From assembly GCF_005490985.1 (NCBI RefSeq), contig NZ_CP027869.1, positions 3,038,001 through 3,102,000 on the forward strand: DNA of 64,000 nt. The letters are read 5' to 3'. Positions 32,486 to 41,397 of the stretch are shown here, piece by piece. The stretch comes from Curtobacterium sp. SGAir0471 (GTDB taxonomy: Bacteria > Actinomycetota > Actinomycetes > Actinomycetales > Microbacteriaceae). A program made the translations under genes and the position numbers. The notes beneath the pieces were generated by a model. The model had not been told where the DNA came from and made no database searches. It saw nothing but the letters and a program-made list of their open reading frames with translations. Position 1 is the first letter of the stretch. The number at the start of each line of letters is the position of its first letter.

Positions 32486-33070
32486 TCAGGCGGTGCGGGC
32501 GACCGAACGGTGCTTCGCGGCGAGGGCCAGGGCGTACTGCACGCCGGCGACCACGTGGCCGATCGTGCCCGCCCAGACGAACACGAGCGCGAGCACCCGG
32601 ATCCAGTCGTGCTCGGACGCCCACGAGGTCGACGAGAACAGCAGCAGCGGCAGCCCGACGAAGAGCAGCGCCGAGCGGACCTTGCCGGTCCAGGTGACCT
32701 CGAGGTCCGGGTTGCCGCGGAACCACAGACCGGACAGCAGCGCGAGGACCGCGTCCACGAGGACGATGATCGCGACGCTCGGCCACGGCAGCAGTCCGAC
32801 GAGCACGAGCGACAGCACGATCGCGATGATCGCCAGTCGGTCGGCGATCGGGTCGAGGGCCTTGCCGAGCTTCGAGCCCTGGTCGAACCGACGTGCGATG
32901 AAGCCGTCCGCCCAGTCGCTGACGCCGAGGACGACGAGCGTGACGAGCGCCCACCCGGGGTGCCCGGACACGACGAAGCCGATGAACACCGGGATGAGCA
33001 GGAAGCGCACCAGCGTGATCAGGTTCGGCCACGTCTGCCAGTCGGGTCGCTGCCGCGTGGTGTCAGTCAT
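32486..33070 (-). CDS. CDP-alcohol phosphatidyltransferase
   Basis: A 194-residue polytopic membrane enzyme that transfers a phosphatidyl group from CDP-diacylglycerol to an alcohol. The family signature DG..AR...G..D...D is present as DWADGFIARRF...LGKALDPIADR near residues 58-82. PgsA (phosphatidylglycerophosphate) or cardiolipin-type activity is possible; sequence does not decide. The ATG at 33070 is seven bases after TAGCCT and lacks Shine-Dalgarno. Confidence 0.9.
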   Translation of the reverse strand: MTDTTRQRPDWQTWPNLITLVRFLLIPVFIGFVVSGHPGWALVTLVVLGVSDWADGFIARRFDQGSKLGKALDPIADRLAIIAIVLSLVLVGLLPWPSVAIIVLVDAVLALLSGLWFRGNPDLEVTWTGKVRSALLFVGLPLLLFSSTSWASEHDWIRVLALVFVWAGTIGHVVAGVQYALALAAKHRSVARTA

Positions 33071-33077
33071 CGCCCCC

Positions 33078-33083
33078 AGGCTA
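33078..33083 (-). promoter_or_regulatory. -10 element for the leaderless phosphatidyltransferase gene
   Basis: TAGCCT on the minus strand, seven bases before the ATG at 33070. Confidence 0.6.
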
Positions 33084-33087
33084 CCCG

Positions 33088-33423
33088 TCACCAGTGCGGG
33101 GGCACGTCGCGCAGGAGCTGGGCGTCGTTCTCGCCGTCGCGGTGGCGGGCCGGTTCCGGGGCCGGTGACGGGTCGCTGCCCGGCACCGGCTGGGTGGTGA
33201 CGCGCCTGCTGCGGCGAGCAGTGCCTCCCGGCCGGACCGCCGATCCGTCCGCCGATCCGTCCGGGCCCGTGTCCGCGTCAGTGGCTGCGTCCGGGGACGA
33301 GGCGGGCCGGACGGGAGGCACGACCGGCGCCGCGTCGTCGGCCCGCGTCCACGTGCCCACCAGCTGGTCCGTCTCCGGCGTCACCGGTCCGGCCGCGCGG
33401 GATGCGCGCCGGGACCCGCTCAC
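33088..33423 (-). CDS. small hydrophilic protein coupled to the helicase-like gene, ends in PPHW
   Basis: A 111-residue protein, easy to miss because it is an extension-free frame inside a longer shadow frame. The GTG start overlaps the stop of the helicase-like gene by four bases (GTGA), so it is translationally coupled to it. The body is disordered, rich in Pro, Asp, Ala and Arg. The last residues, QLLRDVPPHW, look like a conserved tail. I recall comparable short proteins with a terminal PPHW downstream of such helicases in actinobacteria, but cannot check this here. Function unknown. Confidence 0.75.
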   Translation of the reverse strand: MSGSRRASRAAGPVTPETDQLVGTWTRADDAAPVVPPVRPASSPDAATDADTGPDGSADGSAVRPGGTARRSRRVTTQPVPGSDPSPAPEPARHRDGENDAQLLRDVPPHW

Positions 33424-36400
33424 CGGCGCGCTGGGATCGGCGGGATCGAGATCTCCTGGGTCGCACCGCGGTCGACGCCGAGCACCGACGCCACCGTGTC
33501 CGCGACCCGGTCCGGGTCGGAGAACAGCTGGAAGGCGTGCACGCGCACGTAGTGCCACCCGAGGCGACGCAGCACCTCGGGGCGGAGCCGCAGCGACTCG
33601 CGCAACGAACCACGGACGAGCGACGCGTCGGTCTCGATCGTCACGCAGACGCCGCCGTGCGCCGCGACCAGGCCGAGCTTGCCGCGGTGCCCGAGCGCGA
33701 CCGGGATGCCGCGCATCTCGAGGCGTCGGGCGAGGTCGACGAGCAGCGGGTCGGAGTCGTCCGGCACGTACTCGGCGGTGGTGCGGGCACGGACCTCGGC
33801 GAGGATCTCGGCCAGCGCGACGGTGCCGTGGCCCATCCGCTCGGCCTCGATGTCCGACGGCTGGAAGCACGTGACGATGACCATCGAGCGACGGGCACGG
33901 GTCATCGCGACCGCGAGCAGGCGCTCCCCGCCCGGCTTGCCGAGCGGACCGAAGTCGCGCAGCACACGGCCGTGCGGGGTCCGGCCGTAGCCGATGGAGA
34001 ACACGACGCGGTCGCGGCTCTGCGCCACCGACTGCTCGAGCGTCGCGACGATGAACGGCTCGGCGCGGTCGCCGATGACGAACTCGGTCAGGTCCTTGTG
34101 GCCCTGCGCCGCGGTGAGGACGGCCTGCTCGACGCGGACCGCGTGCTTCGCCGAGGCCGTGATGACCATGAGCGACTCGGTCGGGCGGGTGCGGGCGTGC
34201 TCGGTGACGAGCCGGACGACGCGGTCCACCTCGGCGTCGACGCTCTCGACCGCTCCCGAGTCGGGGTCCGGCACGGCCTTGCCGTCGCTGACGTAGTCGA
34301 TCGCGATCGAGCCGTGCCCGAGGAACGAACCGGCCCACGGCAGCGACTCGATGCGGCCGCCGTAGAAGCGACGGTTGACGAGCTCGGCGAGGTCCTCGCC
34401 GCCGGCGCGGTACGACCGCGTGAGCGACAGGGTCGGCAGGAGCGTCGAGAGCTTCGCGAGTGCGGAGTCGGCGTGCAGCGCGTCGAGGGTGCCCTCGTCC
34501 ACCTGCAGCGCCCGGTGGTCGGGGTCGACCGCGGTCCGGAACGGCGACGGCGTCTGCGTCACCGGGTCCCCGAACACGACGGTCTGACGGGCACGACGGA
34601 CGGCGCCGACGGTCTCGGCGATGGTGACGGCCCCGGCGTCGACGAGGATCACCGTGTCGAACGGCATCGTGTCGGCGATCTCGGGGACCTCGTACGGCGA
34701 GGCAAGCCACACCGGCGCGATCGACCGCGACAGGTGCGGGGCGGAGTCCTGCAGCAGACGCGAGGTGATCGCGCCCTCCTTGAGCTGCGTCTTCAGTGCC
34801 GTGGCCTCGTCCGGCCAGTCGACGAGCCCGACCTTCCAGTTCTCGGCGAGCTGCCACGCGAGCCCCTGGGACACCCCGGCCGCGTGGGCGTCGTCGACGA
34901 GCCGGAAGTCGGCCTCGACCCGGTCGAGCATGTCGGTGTTCCCGCCGAGCAGCGCCCGGTCGGACTCGAGCATCGTCTCGAGCGCGGACTGCCACCAGGC
35001 GAGCTCGAGCTCGGCGGGCACCTGGGTGTCCGGCACGTGCCGGTTCGCCAGGTCGGTGATGAGCGGCTCGAGCTGCAGGTCGCGCAGGGTCTGCATGAGC
35101 TCGGTGCGCTCCTGCAGGTTGTGCAGGACGTCGGACTCCTCGGCCAGACGGGCGATCGTCGGCACGAGCTCGTCGATCGGCAGGTTCGCCAGCTGCTCGT
35201 CGCGTGCGGTCCGGCCGAGCGGCTCGTCGAGGCGTGCGAGGTCCTGCACGACGTTCGAGAAGAGCACCTGCACGTCGCCGATGCCCGTGGGCACCTCGGG
35301 GTTCACGCCGGCGGCGACGTAGCGCTGCCAGAGCACGCGCTGCTGCTGCACACGCGTGAGTGCCTCGTGCAGGTCGGAGACGTGCACGCCCGGGCGGACG
35401 TACTCGCGCGCGAGCTTCTTCAGCCGACGGCGGTTCGTCGACGACATCGGAGCGCCCTCGCCGCGCGGGGCGGTCGCGGCGACGAGCTCGGACACCGAGC
35501 GGTCGAACACGACGGGCAGGAAGCGGTCGAGGGTGTCCCGGATCTCGGTGAGCAGGCGGAGGTAGATGCCGAGCTCGTTGATCGTCGTGAACTGCCGCAT
35601 GTGCGTCGACGCCACGAGGTCGTGCGCGCGGCGCAGCAGCGTCGGCAGCCCGTCGGCGTCGAGGTCCTTCGCGGTCTTGTGCGCCCGCTGCGCGCCGTCG
35701 CTCGAACCGAACTTCGCGCCGTACCACGGCGAGTCGTCGGGGCCGTAGCGGAACTCGCCCAGGTTCGCGGCGCTGACCATCGTCTCGGCGACGCGCGAAC
35801 GCCCCTCGACCATGCTCGTCACGGACCGCTTCGACAGCCGCGCGGTCGTCGACGGCGGCACGGGGAGCAACGACAGGCGCGAGAGCTCGACCAGGCAGTC
35901 GAGCACCGAGACGCCGAAGTCCGGGTCGACGCGGGTCAGCGAGCCGCGGTAGTCGGTGAGGACCTTGCGGAGCCGGACCAGGGCGTCGTCGACCTCGCGC
36001 AGGTTCGGACGCGCGGCCTTCTCGTTCCGTGCGATGGCCCGGACGACGTCGCGGCGCAGGGTGCCCGGCGTCACGGCGACACCCGGCAGCTGGACCTCGG
36101 CGAAGCGTGCGGCGATGCCCCGCAGGGTCGCCCGGCGCGGGCTCACCACGAGCACGCGCTTGTTCGCGGCGACCAGGCCGCCGAGCGCGTTCACGATCGT
36201 CTGCGTGCCACCGGTACCCGGCAGGGTCTTGACCACGATCGAGTTGCCGGCCGTGATCTGCGCGATCACGTTCTCCTGCTCGTCGTCGGCGTCGAGCAGG
36301 AGCGTGTCGGTCTCCGGGCTGCGCTCGTCCGACGGCGTCTGCTCAACGGGGTGGTACGACTGCTCGACCTGCCACTTCGCGCTCGGGTTGCCGGCGAGGG

Positions 36401-37247
36401 CGTCGAGCACCGGGTGGGACAGGTCGCCGGTGTCCTCGACCATGCCGCTGGCGACCTCGGCGAAGGTCGAGACGACCAGGCGCGCGTGCACCGAGAAGCC
36501 GGGGATGTGCGCGGTGAGCCCGCGGAGCCGGTCGATGACGGGGTTCGGCGTGAACGAGCCGTCCTGCTGCGCGAGGGCGACGAACGACTGCGCGTCGAGG
36601 ATGACGCCGTACTGCTCGTGCAGGGCGTCCGCGAGCCCCGGGTTGAGCACGGGCTCGCCGAGCAGGCGGACCTCGAAGTCACGGCCGTGCCGACGGATCG
36701 CGAGCGGACGGAGCAGCACCGGACCGCGGAAGCGCTCGTCGCCGTGCTGCCAGTCGGCCATGCCGATGCCGAGCTTCACGGCGTCGATGCCCCGGACCGT
36801 CGCGAGCTCGGTGCCCTTCGCCTCGACCTGGGCGGCGGCGACACGCGCGGCGCGCAGTGCGACCTCGTCGCGGATCAGGCTCGACAGCAGGGTCGTCTTG
36901 CCGGTGATGAACTGCGCGAGTCCGCCCGGGTGCGTGGTCGACAGCTCGATCCGGGCGCGCGGGTGGTCGCTGAAGTGCGTGAGCGGGCTGGTGCCGCCGA
37001 CGCCGGTCAGCTGCGTCCGCCAGGCGTCCCACGTGGGCTCGGCGGCGTTGCCGGCCTGGAGGCGCGGGTCACCCAGGCTGATCGCCTGCGGGCTCGTGAG
37101 CTGCAGTTCCGGGCGCAGGGTGCGGTCCGGTTCGTCGGTCCGGTCGCCCTCCCGCTGGTCGCGCCCGCCCGTGGGCGCGTCGGCGCCCTGGACGGGGACG
37201 TCGTCATCCGCGTCGTCCGCGCCGTCGGTCACCCTGTCTCGCCACAC
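33420..37247 (-). CDS. giant SF1 (Upf1-like) helicase-related protein with degenerate ATPase motifs and a C-terminal nuclease-like domain
   Basis: A protein of about 1275 residues. The N-terminal part resembles DUF4011 (TTHPGGLAQF..TLLSSLIRDE). A split SF1 helicase core follows, then a C-terminal domain like Vsr/DUF559 endonucleases. Motif VI is kept (AMTRARRSM), as is the YGRTPHG segment. The Walker A loop reads LPGTGGTQT with Gly347 where Lys is expected. Walker B reads ILVDAGAV instead of DEA, and the following GDPxQ motif reads GDPVTQT. ATP hydrolysis in the usual way is therefore doubtful. I set the start at the GTG at 37247, because TACAGT lies exactly seven bases before it. Upstream GTG codons at 37256 and others lack signals. 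Confidence 0.8.
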   Translation of the reverse strand: MWRDRVTDGADDADDDVPVQGADAPTGGRDQREGDRTDEPDRTLRPELQLTSPQAISLGDPRLQAGNAAEPTWDAWRTQLTGVGGTSPLTHFSDHPRARIELSTTHPGGLAQFITGKTTLLSSLIRDEVALRAARVAAAQVEAKGTELATVRGIDAVKLGIGMADWQHGDERFRGPVLLRPLAIRRHGRDFEVRLLGEPVLNPGLADALHEQYGVILDAQSFVALAQQDGSFTPNPVIDRLRGLTAHIPGFSVHARLVVSTFAEVASGMVEDTGDLSHPVLDALAGNPSAKWQVEQSYHPVEQTPSDERSPETDTLLLDADDEQENVIAQITAGNSIVVKTLPGTGGTQTIVNALGGLVAANKRVLVVSPRRATLRGIAARFAEVQLPGVAVTPGTLRRDVVRAIARNEKAARPNLREVDDALVRLRKVLTDYRGSLTRVDPDFGVSVLDCLVELSRLSLLPVPPSTTARLSKRSVTSMVEGRSRVAETMVSAANLGEFRYGPDDSPWYGAKFGSSDGAQRAHKTAKDLDADGLPTLLRRAHDLVASTHMRQFTTINELGIYLRLLTEIRDTLDRFLPVVFDRSVSELVAATAPRGEGAPMSSTNRRRLKKLAREYVRPGVHVSDLHEALTRVQQQRVLWQRYVAAGVNPEVPTGIGDVQVLFSNVVQDLARLDEPLGRTARDEQLANLPIDELVPTIARLAEESDVLHNLQERTELMQTLRDLQLEPLITDLANRHVPDTQVPAELELAWWQSALETMLESDRALLGGNTDMLDRVEADFRLVDDAHAAGVSQGLAWQLAENWKVGLVDWPDEATALKTQLKEGAITSRLLQDSAPHLSRSIAPVWLASPYEVPEIADTMPFDTVILVDAGAVTIAETVGAVRRARQTVVFGDPVTQTPSPFRTAVDPDHRALQVDEGTLDALHADSALAKLSTLLPTLSLTRSYRAGGEDLAELVNRRFYGGRIESLPWAGSFLGHGSIAIDYVSDGKAVPDPDSGAVESVDAEVDRVVRLVTEHARTRPTESLMVITASAKHAVRVEQAVLTAAQGHKDLTEFVIGDRAEPFIVATLEQSVAQSRDRVVFSIGYGRTPHGRVLRDFGPLGKPGGERLLAVAMTRARRSMVIVTCFQPSDIEAERMGHGTVALAEILAEVRARTTAEYVPDDSDPLLVDLARRLEMRGIPVALGHRGKLGLVAAHGGVCVTIETDASLVRGSLRESLRLRPEVLRRLGWHYVRVHAFQLFSDPDRVADTVASVLGVDRGATQEISIPPIPARR

Positions 37248-37254
37248 ATCCGAC

Positions 37255-37260
37255 ACTGTA
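37255..37260 (-). promoter_or_regulatory. -10 element deciding the start of the helicase-like gene
   Basis: TACAGT on the minus strand, seven bases before the GTG at 37247, with no Shine-Dalgarno at any nearby start codon. Confidence 0.55.
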
Positions 37261-37360
37261 GGCGGAAGCGGGCAGCCTCCCTGGCAATGACCCGACGTTT
37301 CCGGCTTTCCGTGCGGGCCCGGCACCTCGTCCGACCAGCCGGTGTGGTACCAACGTGGAC

Positions 37361-38248
37361 ATGGCCATCGACGACCGCACCGCCCCGTCCGCCCCCGCAC
37401 CATCGTCGGCCCGGCCGGACCGGCGCCGGTCGGTCCCCGCCGAGATCTCCCGGTCGTGGCTCCTGGTCCCCGGCACGGCGGCCGACCGCTTCGAACGGGC
37501 CCAGCGGTCGCGCGCCGACCAGATCATCCTCGACGTCGAGGACGCCGTCGACCCCGCCGCGAAGCCGGGAGCCCGCACGACCGTCGCGTCGTGGCTGGCC
37601 GGCGGTGGTGAGGCCTGGGTGCGGATCAACGACGTCACGACGGAGTTCTGGGCGGACGACGTCGAGGAGCTCCGCGGGCTCCCGGGTCTGCAGGGCGTGA
37701 TGCTCGCGAAGACCGAGTCGCCGGCGCAGGTCACCGACACGTGGCACCGGCTCGGCGGCCACACCCCGGTGATCGCCCTGGTCGAGTCGGCGCTCGGCAT
37801 CGAGGAGGCGACGTCGATCGCGAGGGCCCAGGGCGCGTTCCGCCTGGCGTTCGGCTCGGGTGACTACCGCCGCGACACCGGCACCTCTGCCGACACGCTC
37901 GCGATGGCCTACCCGCGCTCGCGACTCGTCGTGGCCTCGCGGGTGGGCGACCTGCCCGGCCCGATCGACGGCCCCACGGTCGGTTCGGCGCACGCCATCC
38001 TGCGCGAGCAGTCCCAGGTGGCGGTTTCCCTCGGCCTGACCGGCAAGCTCTGCCTCGACACCGAGCAGTTGCCCGTGATCAACGAGGTCATCTCCCCCAC
38101 CCCGACCGACGTCGCGTGGGCGCAGGACTTCCTCGACGACTTCGAGGCCCGCGGGCAGGTCATCCGCGACGGCTCCGACCTGCCGCGTCTCGGCCGCGCG
38201 CAGAAGATCCAGCGGCTCGCTCAGGCGTTCGGCGTCGAGGCGCGGTAG
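37361..38248 (+). CDS. HpcH/HpaI aldolase / citrate lyase beta-subunit (CitE-like) protein
   Basis: A 295-residue TIM-barrel lyase of the CitE family, acting on CoA-thioesters such as malyl- or citramalyl-CoA. The loop SWLLVPGTAADRFERA and the Mg-binding ILDVEDAVDP are near residues 30-70, and VALVESALGI holds the second acidic ligand. No alpha or gamma citrate lyase subunits are nearby, so a true citrate lyase role is unlikely. The ATG at 37361 is preferred over a GTG six bases upstream. It is divergent from the helicase-like gene. Confidence 0.88.
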   Translation: MAIDDRTAPSAPAPSSARPDRRRSVPAEISRSWLLVPGTAADRFERAQRSRADQIILDVEDAVDPAAKPGARTTVASWLAGGGEAWVRINDVTTEFWADDVEELRGLPGLQGVMLAKTESPAQVTDTWHRLGGHTPVIALVESALGIEEATSIARAQGAFRLAFGSGDYRRDTGTSADTLAMAYPRSRLVVASRVGDLPGPIDGPTVGSAHAILREQSQVAVSLGLTGKLCLDTEQLPVINEVISPTPTDVAWAQDFLDDFEARGQVIRDGSDLPRLGRAQKIQRLAQAFGVEAR

Positions 38249-38257
38249 ACCGGTCGC

Positions 38258-38746
38258 ATGACCTGGTCGCACCCGTCTCCTCCGTCCGGCCCGTCGCGGT
38301 CCGGACCGTCGCAGTCCGGCCCGGGCAGCACCGAGCGCGCCGAGTGGGCCCGCGGCGGCACGACACTGTTCCCCGCGGGTCGCATCGCCGACCGGGTGTC
38401 GACCGTCCTGCTGCTCGCGGCGGGTGCCCTGCTGACGCTCCTCACCCTGGTGGTCGGGATCATCGCGGTCGTCTCGGCCACCGCGGGCTGCGACGCCGCC
38501 ACCGGGTGCTCACCCGGCCGGTTCCTCGGCGGAGCGGCGATCGCGGTCGGCGGCTCGTTCGTCGTCGGGGTCGCGACGGTCGTGCTCGCGATCGGCGCAT
38601 GGGTGCGCCGTCGCTCGTCGTGGTGGATCGCCGCGGTCGGCTTCGTCCTGGCGATCGTGGTCGTCACCTGGGGCGGTGTCGTCTTCGCGCAGGCGACCGA
38701 CACGTCGACCGGTGCCGGCCAGGTCTCCGCACTGCAGCTGCCCTAG
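38258..38746 (+). CDS. membrane protein, unknown function
   Basis: A 162-residue protein with a Pro/Ser/Gly N-terminal tail containing SGPSRSGPSQSGPG repeats and three hydrophobic segments at about 48-72, 90-112 and 120-142. A CDAATGC pair of cysteines lies in the first extracytoplasmic loop. It begins nine bases after the CitE-like gene, so cotranscription is likely. Confidence 0.72.
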   Translation: MTWSHPSPPSGPSRSGPSQSGPGSTERAEWARGGTTLFPAGRIADRVSTVLLLAAGALLTLLTLVVGIIAVVSATAGCDAATGCSPGRFLGGAAIAVGGSFVVGVATVVLAIGAWVRRRSSWWIAAVGFVLAIVVVTWGGVVFAQATDTSTGAGQVSALQLP

Positions 38747-38758
38747 CCGGGCGCCGGT

Positions 38759-38803
38759 CGGACGGGAGGCGCGGGGCGGGCCCGGCCACGCGCCTCCCGT
38801 CCG
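38759..38803. terminator. terminator, member of the GGACGGGAGGCGCG hairpin family
   Basis: A 15-bp perfect stem (arms 38759-38773 and 38789-38803) with additional GGGC/GCCC pairing inside. It follows the membrane-protein gene. Confidence 0.8.
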
Positions 38804-38870
38804 ATGCGTCCCACCGCACCGTCGTGCGCACACTGGGCGTCGCGCCGACCCGTCGGCGCATGCTGGGCGC

Positions 38871-39746
38871 ATGAAGCAACGAGTCATCGGAGACGTGTCG
38901 GTCAGCGCGATCGGACTGGGCGGCATGCCCATGTCCATCGAGGGGCGGCCCGACGAGCGGCAGTCGATCGCGACGATCCACGCGGCCCTCGAGGCCGGCG
39001 TGACGCTCATCGACACCGCGGACGCCTACCACCAGGCCGCGAAGGACGAGGTCGGGCACAACGAGGAACTCATCGCGAAGGCGATCCGCGAGTTCCACGG
39101 CGACACCGACGCGGTGCTCGTCGCCACCAAGGGCGGGCACCTGCGGCCGGAGCCCGGGCCGTGGGCGCAGGACGGCCGGCCGGAGTACCTCAAGGAGGCC
39201 GCGAAGGCGTCGGCGAAGCGGCTCGGTGTCGACGCCGTCGGCCTGTACCAGTTCCACCGTCCGGACCCGTCCGTGCCGTACGCCGACTCGGTCGGGGCGC
39301 TCGCGCAGCTCCTCGACGAGGGCGTCATCCGGATGGCCGGCATCTCGAACGCCGACCCCGACCAGATCCGCGAGGCGAACGAAGTCCTCGGCGGGCGTCT
39401 GGCGTCGGTGCAGAACCAGTTCTCGCCGGCGTTCCGGTCGAGCGAGCCGGAGCTCGAGCTCTGCGACGAGCTCGGCATCGCCTTCCTGCCGTGGAGCCCC
39501 CTCGGCGGCATCGCGAAGGCGGCCGACCTCGGGACCGCGTACGAGGACTTCGCCGTGATCGCCCGAGAGCGCGACGTGTCCCCGCAGGTCGTGGCGCTGG
39601 CGTGGGAGCTCCAGAAGAGCGACGTGGTGATCCCGATCCCGGGGGCGTCGCGGCCGCAGTCGATCCTGGACTCGGTCGTGGCGGCGACGGTGAAGCTGCG
39701 CGACGAGGACGTCGCCCGGCTGGATGCGGCGAAGCCGGCGGCCTGA
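38871..39746 (+). CDS. aldo/keto reductase
   Basis: A 291-residue NADPH-dependent TIM-barrel oxidoreductase. The catalytic tetrad can be seen: Asp and Tyr in LIDTADAYH near residues 45-53, Lys in VATKGGH near 85, and His in YQFHRPD near 125. The C-terminal cofactor site IPIPGASRPQSI is complete. Substrate unknown. The gene stands alone between two terminators. The start has no strong Shine-Dalgarno. Confidence 0.92.
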   Translation: MKQRVIGDVSVSAIGLGGMPMSIEGRPDERQSIATIHAALEAGVTLIDTADAYHQAAKDEVGHNEELIAKAIREFHGDTDAVLVATKGGHLRPEPGPWAQDGRPEYLKEAAKASAKRLGVDAVGLYQFHRPDPSVPYADSVGALAQLLDEGVIRMAGISNADPDQIREANEVLGGRLASVQNQFSPAFRSSEPELELCDELGIAFLPWSPLGGIAKAADLGTAYEDFAVIARERDVSPQVVALAWELQKSDVVIPIPGASRPQSILDSVVAATVKLRDEDVARLDAAKPAA

Positions 39747-39759
39747 TCCGCCCGTCGAC

Positions 39760-39788
39760 CCGTCCGCGGCCGAGTCGGCCGCGGACGG
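39760..39788. terminator. terminator between aldo/keto reductase and lipoprotein genes
   Basis: A perfect 12-bp stem (CCGTCCGCGGCC and complement) with a 5-nt loop between convergent genes. Confidence 0.88.
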
Positions 39789-39807
39789 GGCCTCCGGCGC
39801 GACCTGA

Positions 39808-40302
39808 TCAGTCCGCGCAGACCGTGTCGATGTCCTTGGCGGCCTGCTGGACCTGCTCCGCCGAGGTGCTGAAGCCGGAGACGTCGACCGACTGCGGGTC
39901 CTTCGCCATCCCCTGGATCTTCGCGACCATGTCCCGGTAGGCCGTCTGGAACGCCTCGGCCTTCGGCTTCACGTCAGCGTTCTGCACGGCGTCGATCCCC
40001 TCGGCGAGCGACCGGTCGAACTCCTCGAGCCGTGCCACGGCAGCCTGCGGGTCGGACTGCATGTCGGAGAGCGACTGCAGGCCCTTCGCCGAGTCCTCCA
40101 CCTTCGAGCGGAGCGTCGTGCACGCCTCGGCGCGGGTCTGCGCCGCGGCGGTCGGCGTCGAGGACGGGCTCGTCCCCGTCCCGCCCGACCCGGATCCGGA
40201 TCCGGACCGATCGGATGCCGGAGCGGCGCCACCCGAGGCACAGCCGGCAAGCAGCGCAGCGGCGAGCGCGGCGGTTGCGAGAGCGATGGTCTTCCTGGGC
40301 AT
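39808..40302 (-). CDS. small lipoprotein, unknown function
   Basis: A 164-residue secreted lipoprotein. A positively charged start, a hydrophobic helix and the lipobox LLAGC near residue 21 are clear. A Ser/Gly/Thr linker follows, and the rest is helical, with two cysteines (EACTTL near 62 and the terminal TVCAD) that may form a disulphide. AGGGGGA precedes the ATG. No domain is recognised. Confidence 0.8.
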   Translation of the reverse strand: MPRKTIALATAALAAALLAGCASGGAAPASDRSGSGSGSGGTGTSPSSTPTAAAQTRAEACTTLRSKVEDSAKGLQSLSDMQSDPQAAVARLEEFDRSLAEGIDAVQNADVKPKAEAFQTAYRDMVAKIQGMAKDPQSVDVSGFSTSAEQVQQAAKDIDTVCAD

Positions 40303-40395
40303 GTGTGTCCCCCTGTTCGTGTCCACGCACGACCTCCCGGCGCGGATCGAACCCGAGGCTACCGGGAGGCGTCCAGGGTGGCGCGGCCCCGGGCG

Positions 40396-40401
40396 TAGCG
40401 T
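40396..40401 (+). promoter_or_regulatory. -10 element for leaderless quinone oxidoreductase mRNA
   Basis: TAGCGT ends seven bases before the ATG at 40409. Confidence 0.6.
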
Positions 40402-40408
40402 CGGGGGC

Positions 40409-41374
40409 ATGCAGGCGATCACGGCACACGACGGCGGACTCCGACTCGACGAGCACCCGGACCCGGTGGCGGGCCCCGGCGAGGTCCTCGTCGAGGTGGC
40501 AGCTGCTGGAGTGAACAACGCCGACCTGCAGCAGGTCGCGGGCAACTACCCGCCCCCGCCCGGGGCGTCCGAGGTCCTGGGGCTCGAGGTCTCCGGCACC
40601 GTCCGCGCGCTCGGCGACGGCGTGGACGGGTTCGCAGTGGGCGACCGGGTGTGCGCGCTGCTCTCCGGTGGTGGCTACGCGACGCTCGTGGCGGTCCCGG
40701 CAGCCCAGGTGCTGCCCGTGCCCGACGGCGTGGACCTGGTCGAGGCCGCCGGGCTCCCCGAGGCAGCGTGCACGGTGTACTCGAACGTGGGGATGATCGC
40801 GGGGCTCCGTCCGGGGCAGACCCTGCTCGTGCACGGCGGCACCGGTGGCATGGGCTCGCACGCGGTCGTGTGGGCGAAGGCGCTCGGGGCCCGGGTGATC
40901 GCGACGAGCGGCGGTGAGCGGAAGGTGCGGGCGTCCGAGGAGCTCGGCGCGGACCTCGTGGTGGACCACCGCACCGAGGACTTCGTCGAGCGGGCGCTCG
41001 ACTTCACCGACGGCCGCGGCGTCGACGTCGTGCTGGACGTCGTCGGGGCGGACTACCTGGCGAAGCACCTCGAGGTCCTGGCCCCGAACGGCCACATCGC
41101 CGTGATCGCCGCGGGCAGCGGTGCGAAGGGCGAGCTCGACTTCGGCGCGATGATGCGGAAGCGCGCGACCATCAGCGCCACCACGCTCCGTGCCCGTCCG
41201 CTCGACGAGAAGGCCGCGATCGTGGCCGCCGTCCGCGAGCACGTCTGGCCGCTCGTCGCCGACGGCAGCGTCCGACCGATCGTCGACTCGGTGGTGCCGC
41301 TCGCCGAGGCAGCGGAAGCACACCGCCGGGTCCGCGACGGCGAGGTCATCGGCAAGGTGCTGCTCGCCGTGTAG
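40409..41374 (+). CDS. NAD(P)H-quinone oxidoreductase, zinc-free MDR family
   Basis: A 321-residue medium-chain dehydrogenase/reductase similar to quinone oxidoreductases (PIG3/QOR type). GEVLVEVAAAGVNNADLQQ and GLEVSGTV make up the GroES-like domain. The Rossmann motif LVHGGTGGMGSHA lies near residue 143. No structural-zinc Cys cluster is present, as expected for the QOR group. The ATG lies seven bases after TAGCGT. It is convergent with the ABC transporter operon. Confidence 0.92.
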   Translation: MQAITAHDGGLRLDEHPDPVAGPGEVLVEVAAAGVNNADLQQVAGNYPPPPGASEVLGLEVSGTVRALGDGVDGFAVGDRVCALLSGGGYATLVAVPAAQVLPVPDGVDLVEAAGLPEAACTVYSNVGMIAGLRPGQTLLVHGGTGGMGSHAVVWAKALGARVIATSGGERKVRASEELGADLVVDHRTEDFVERALDFTDGRGVDVVLDVVGADYLAKHLEVLAPNGHIAVIAAGSGAKGELDFGAMMRKRATISATTLRARPLDEKAAIVAAVREHVWPLVADGSVRPIVDSVVPLAEAAEAHRRVRDGEVIGKVLLAV

Positions 41375-41397
41375 CTCCCGGGAGGCACGGGCGTCGG

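Noticed and set aside
33305..33325. GGACGGGAGGC-like sequence inside the PPHW gene, and a similar one near 45968 in the SAHH-like gene
   Set aside because: These resemble one arm of the dispersed hairpin but have no opposite arm and encode ordinary residues, so chance or local bias is more likely.
36880..36925. AQFITGKT in the helicase-like protein as a replacement Walker A
   Set aside because: It fits the loose [AG]xxxxGK[ST] pattern, but it lies in the DUF4011-like region where family members have similar non-ATPase sequence, and it is not in the helicase core.
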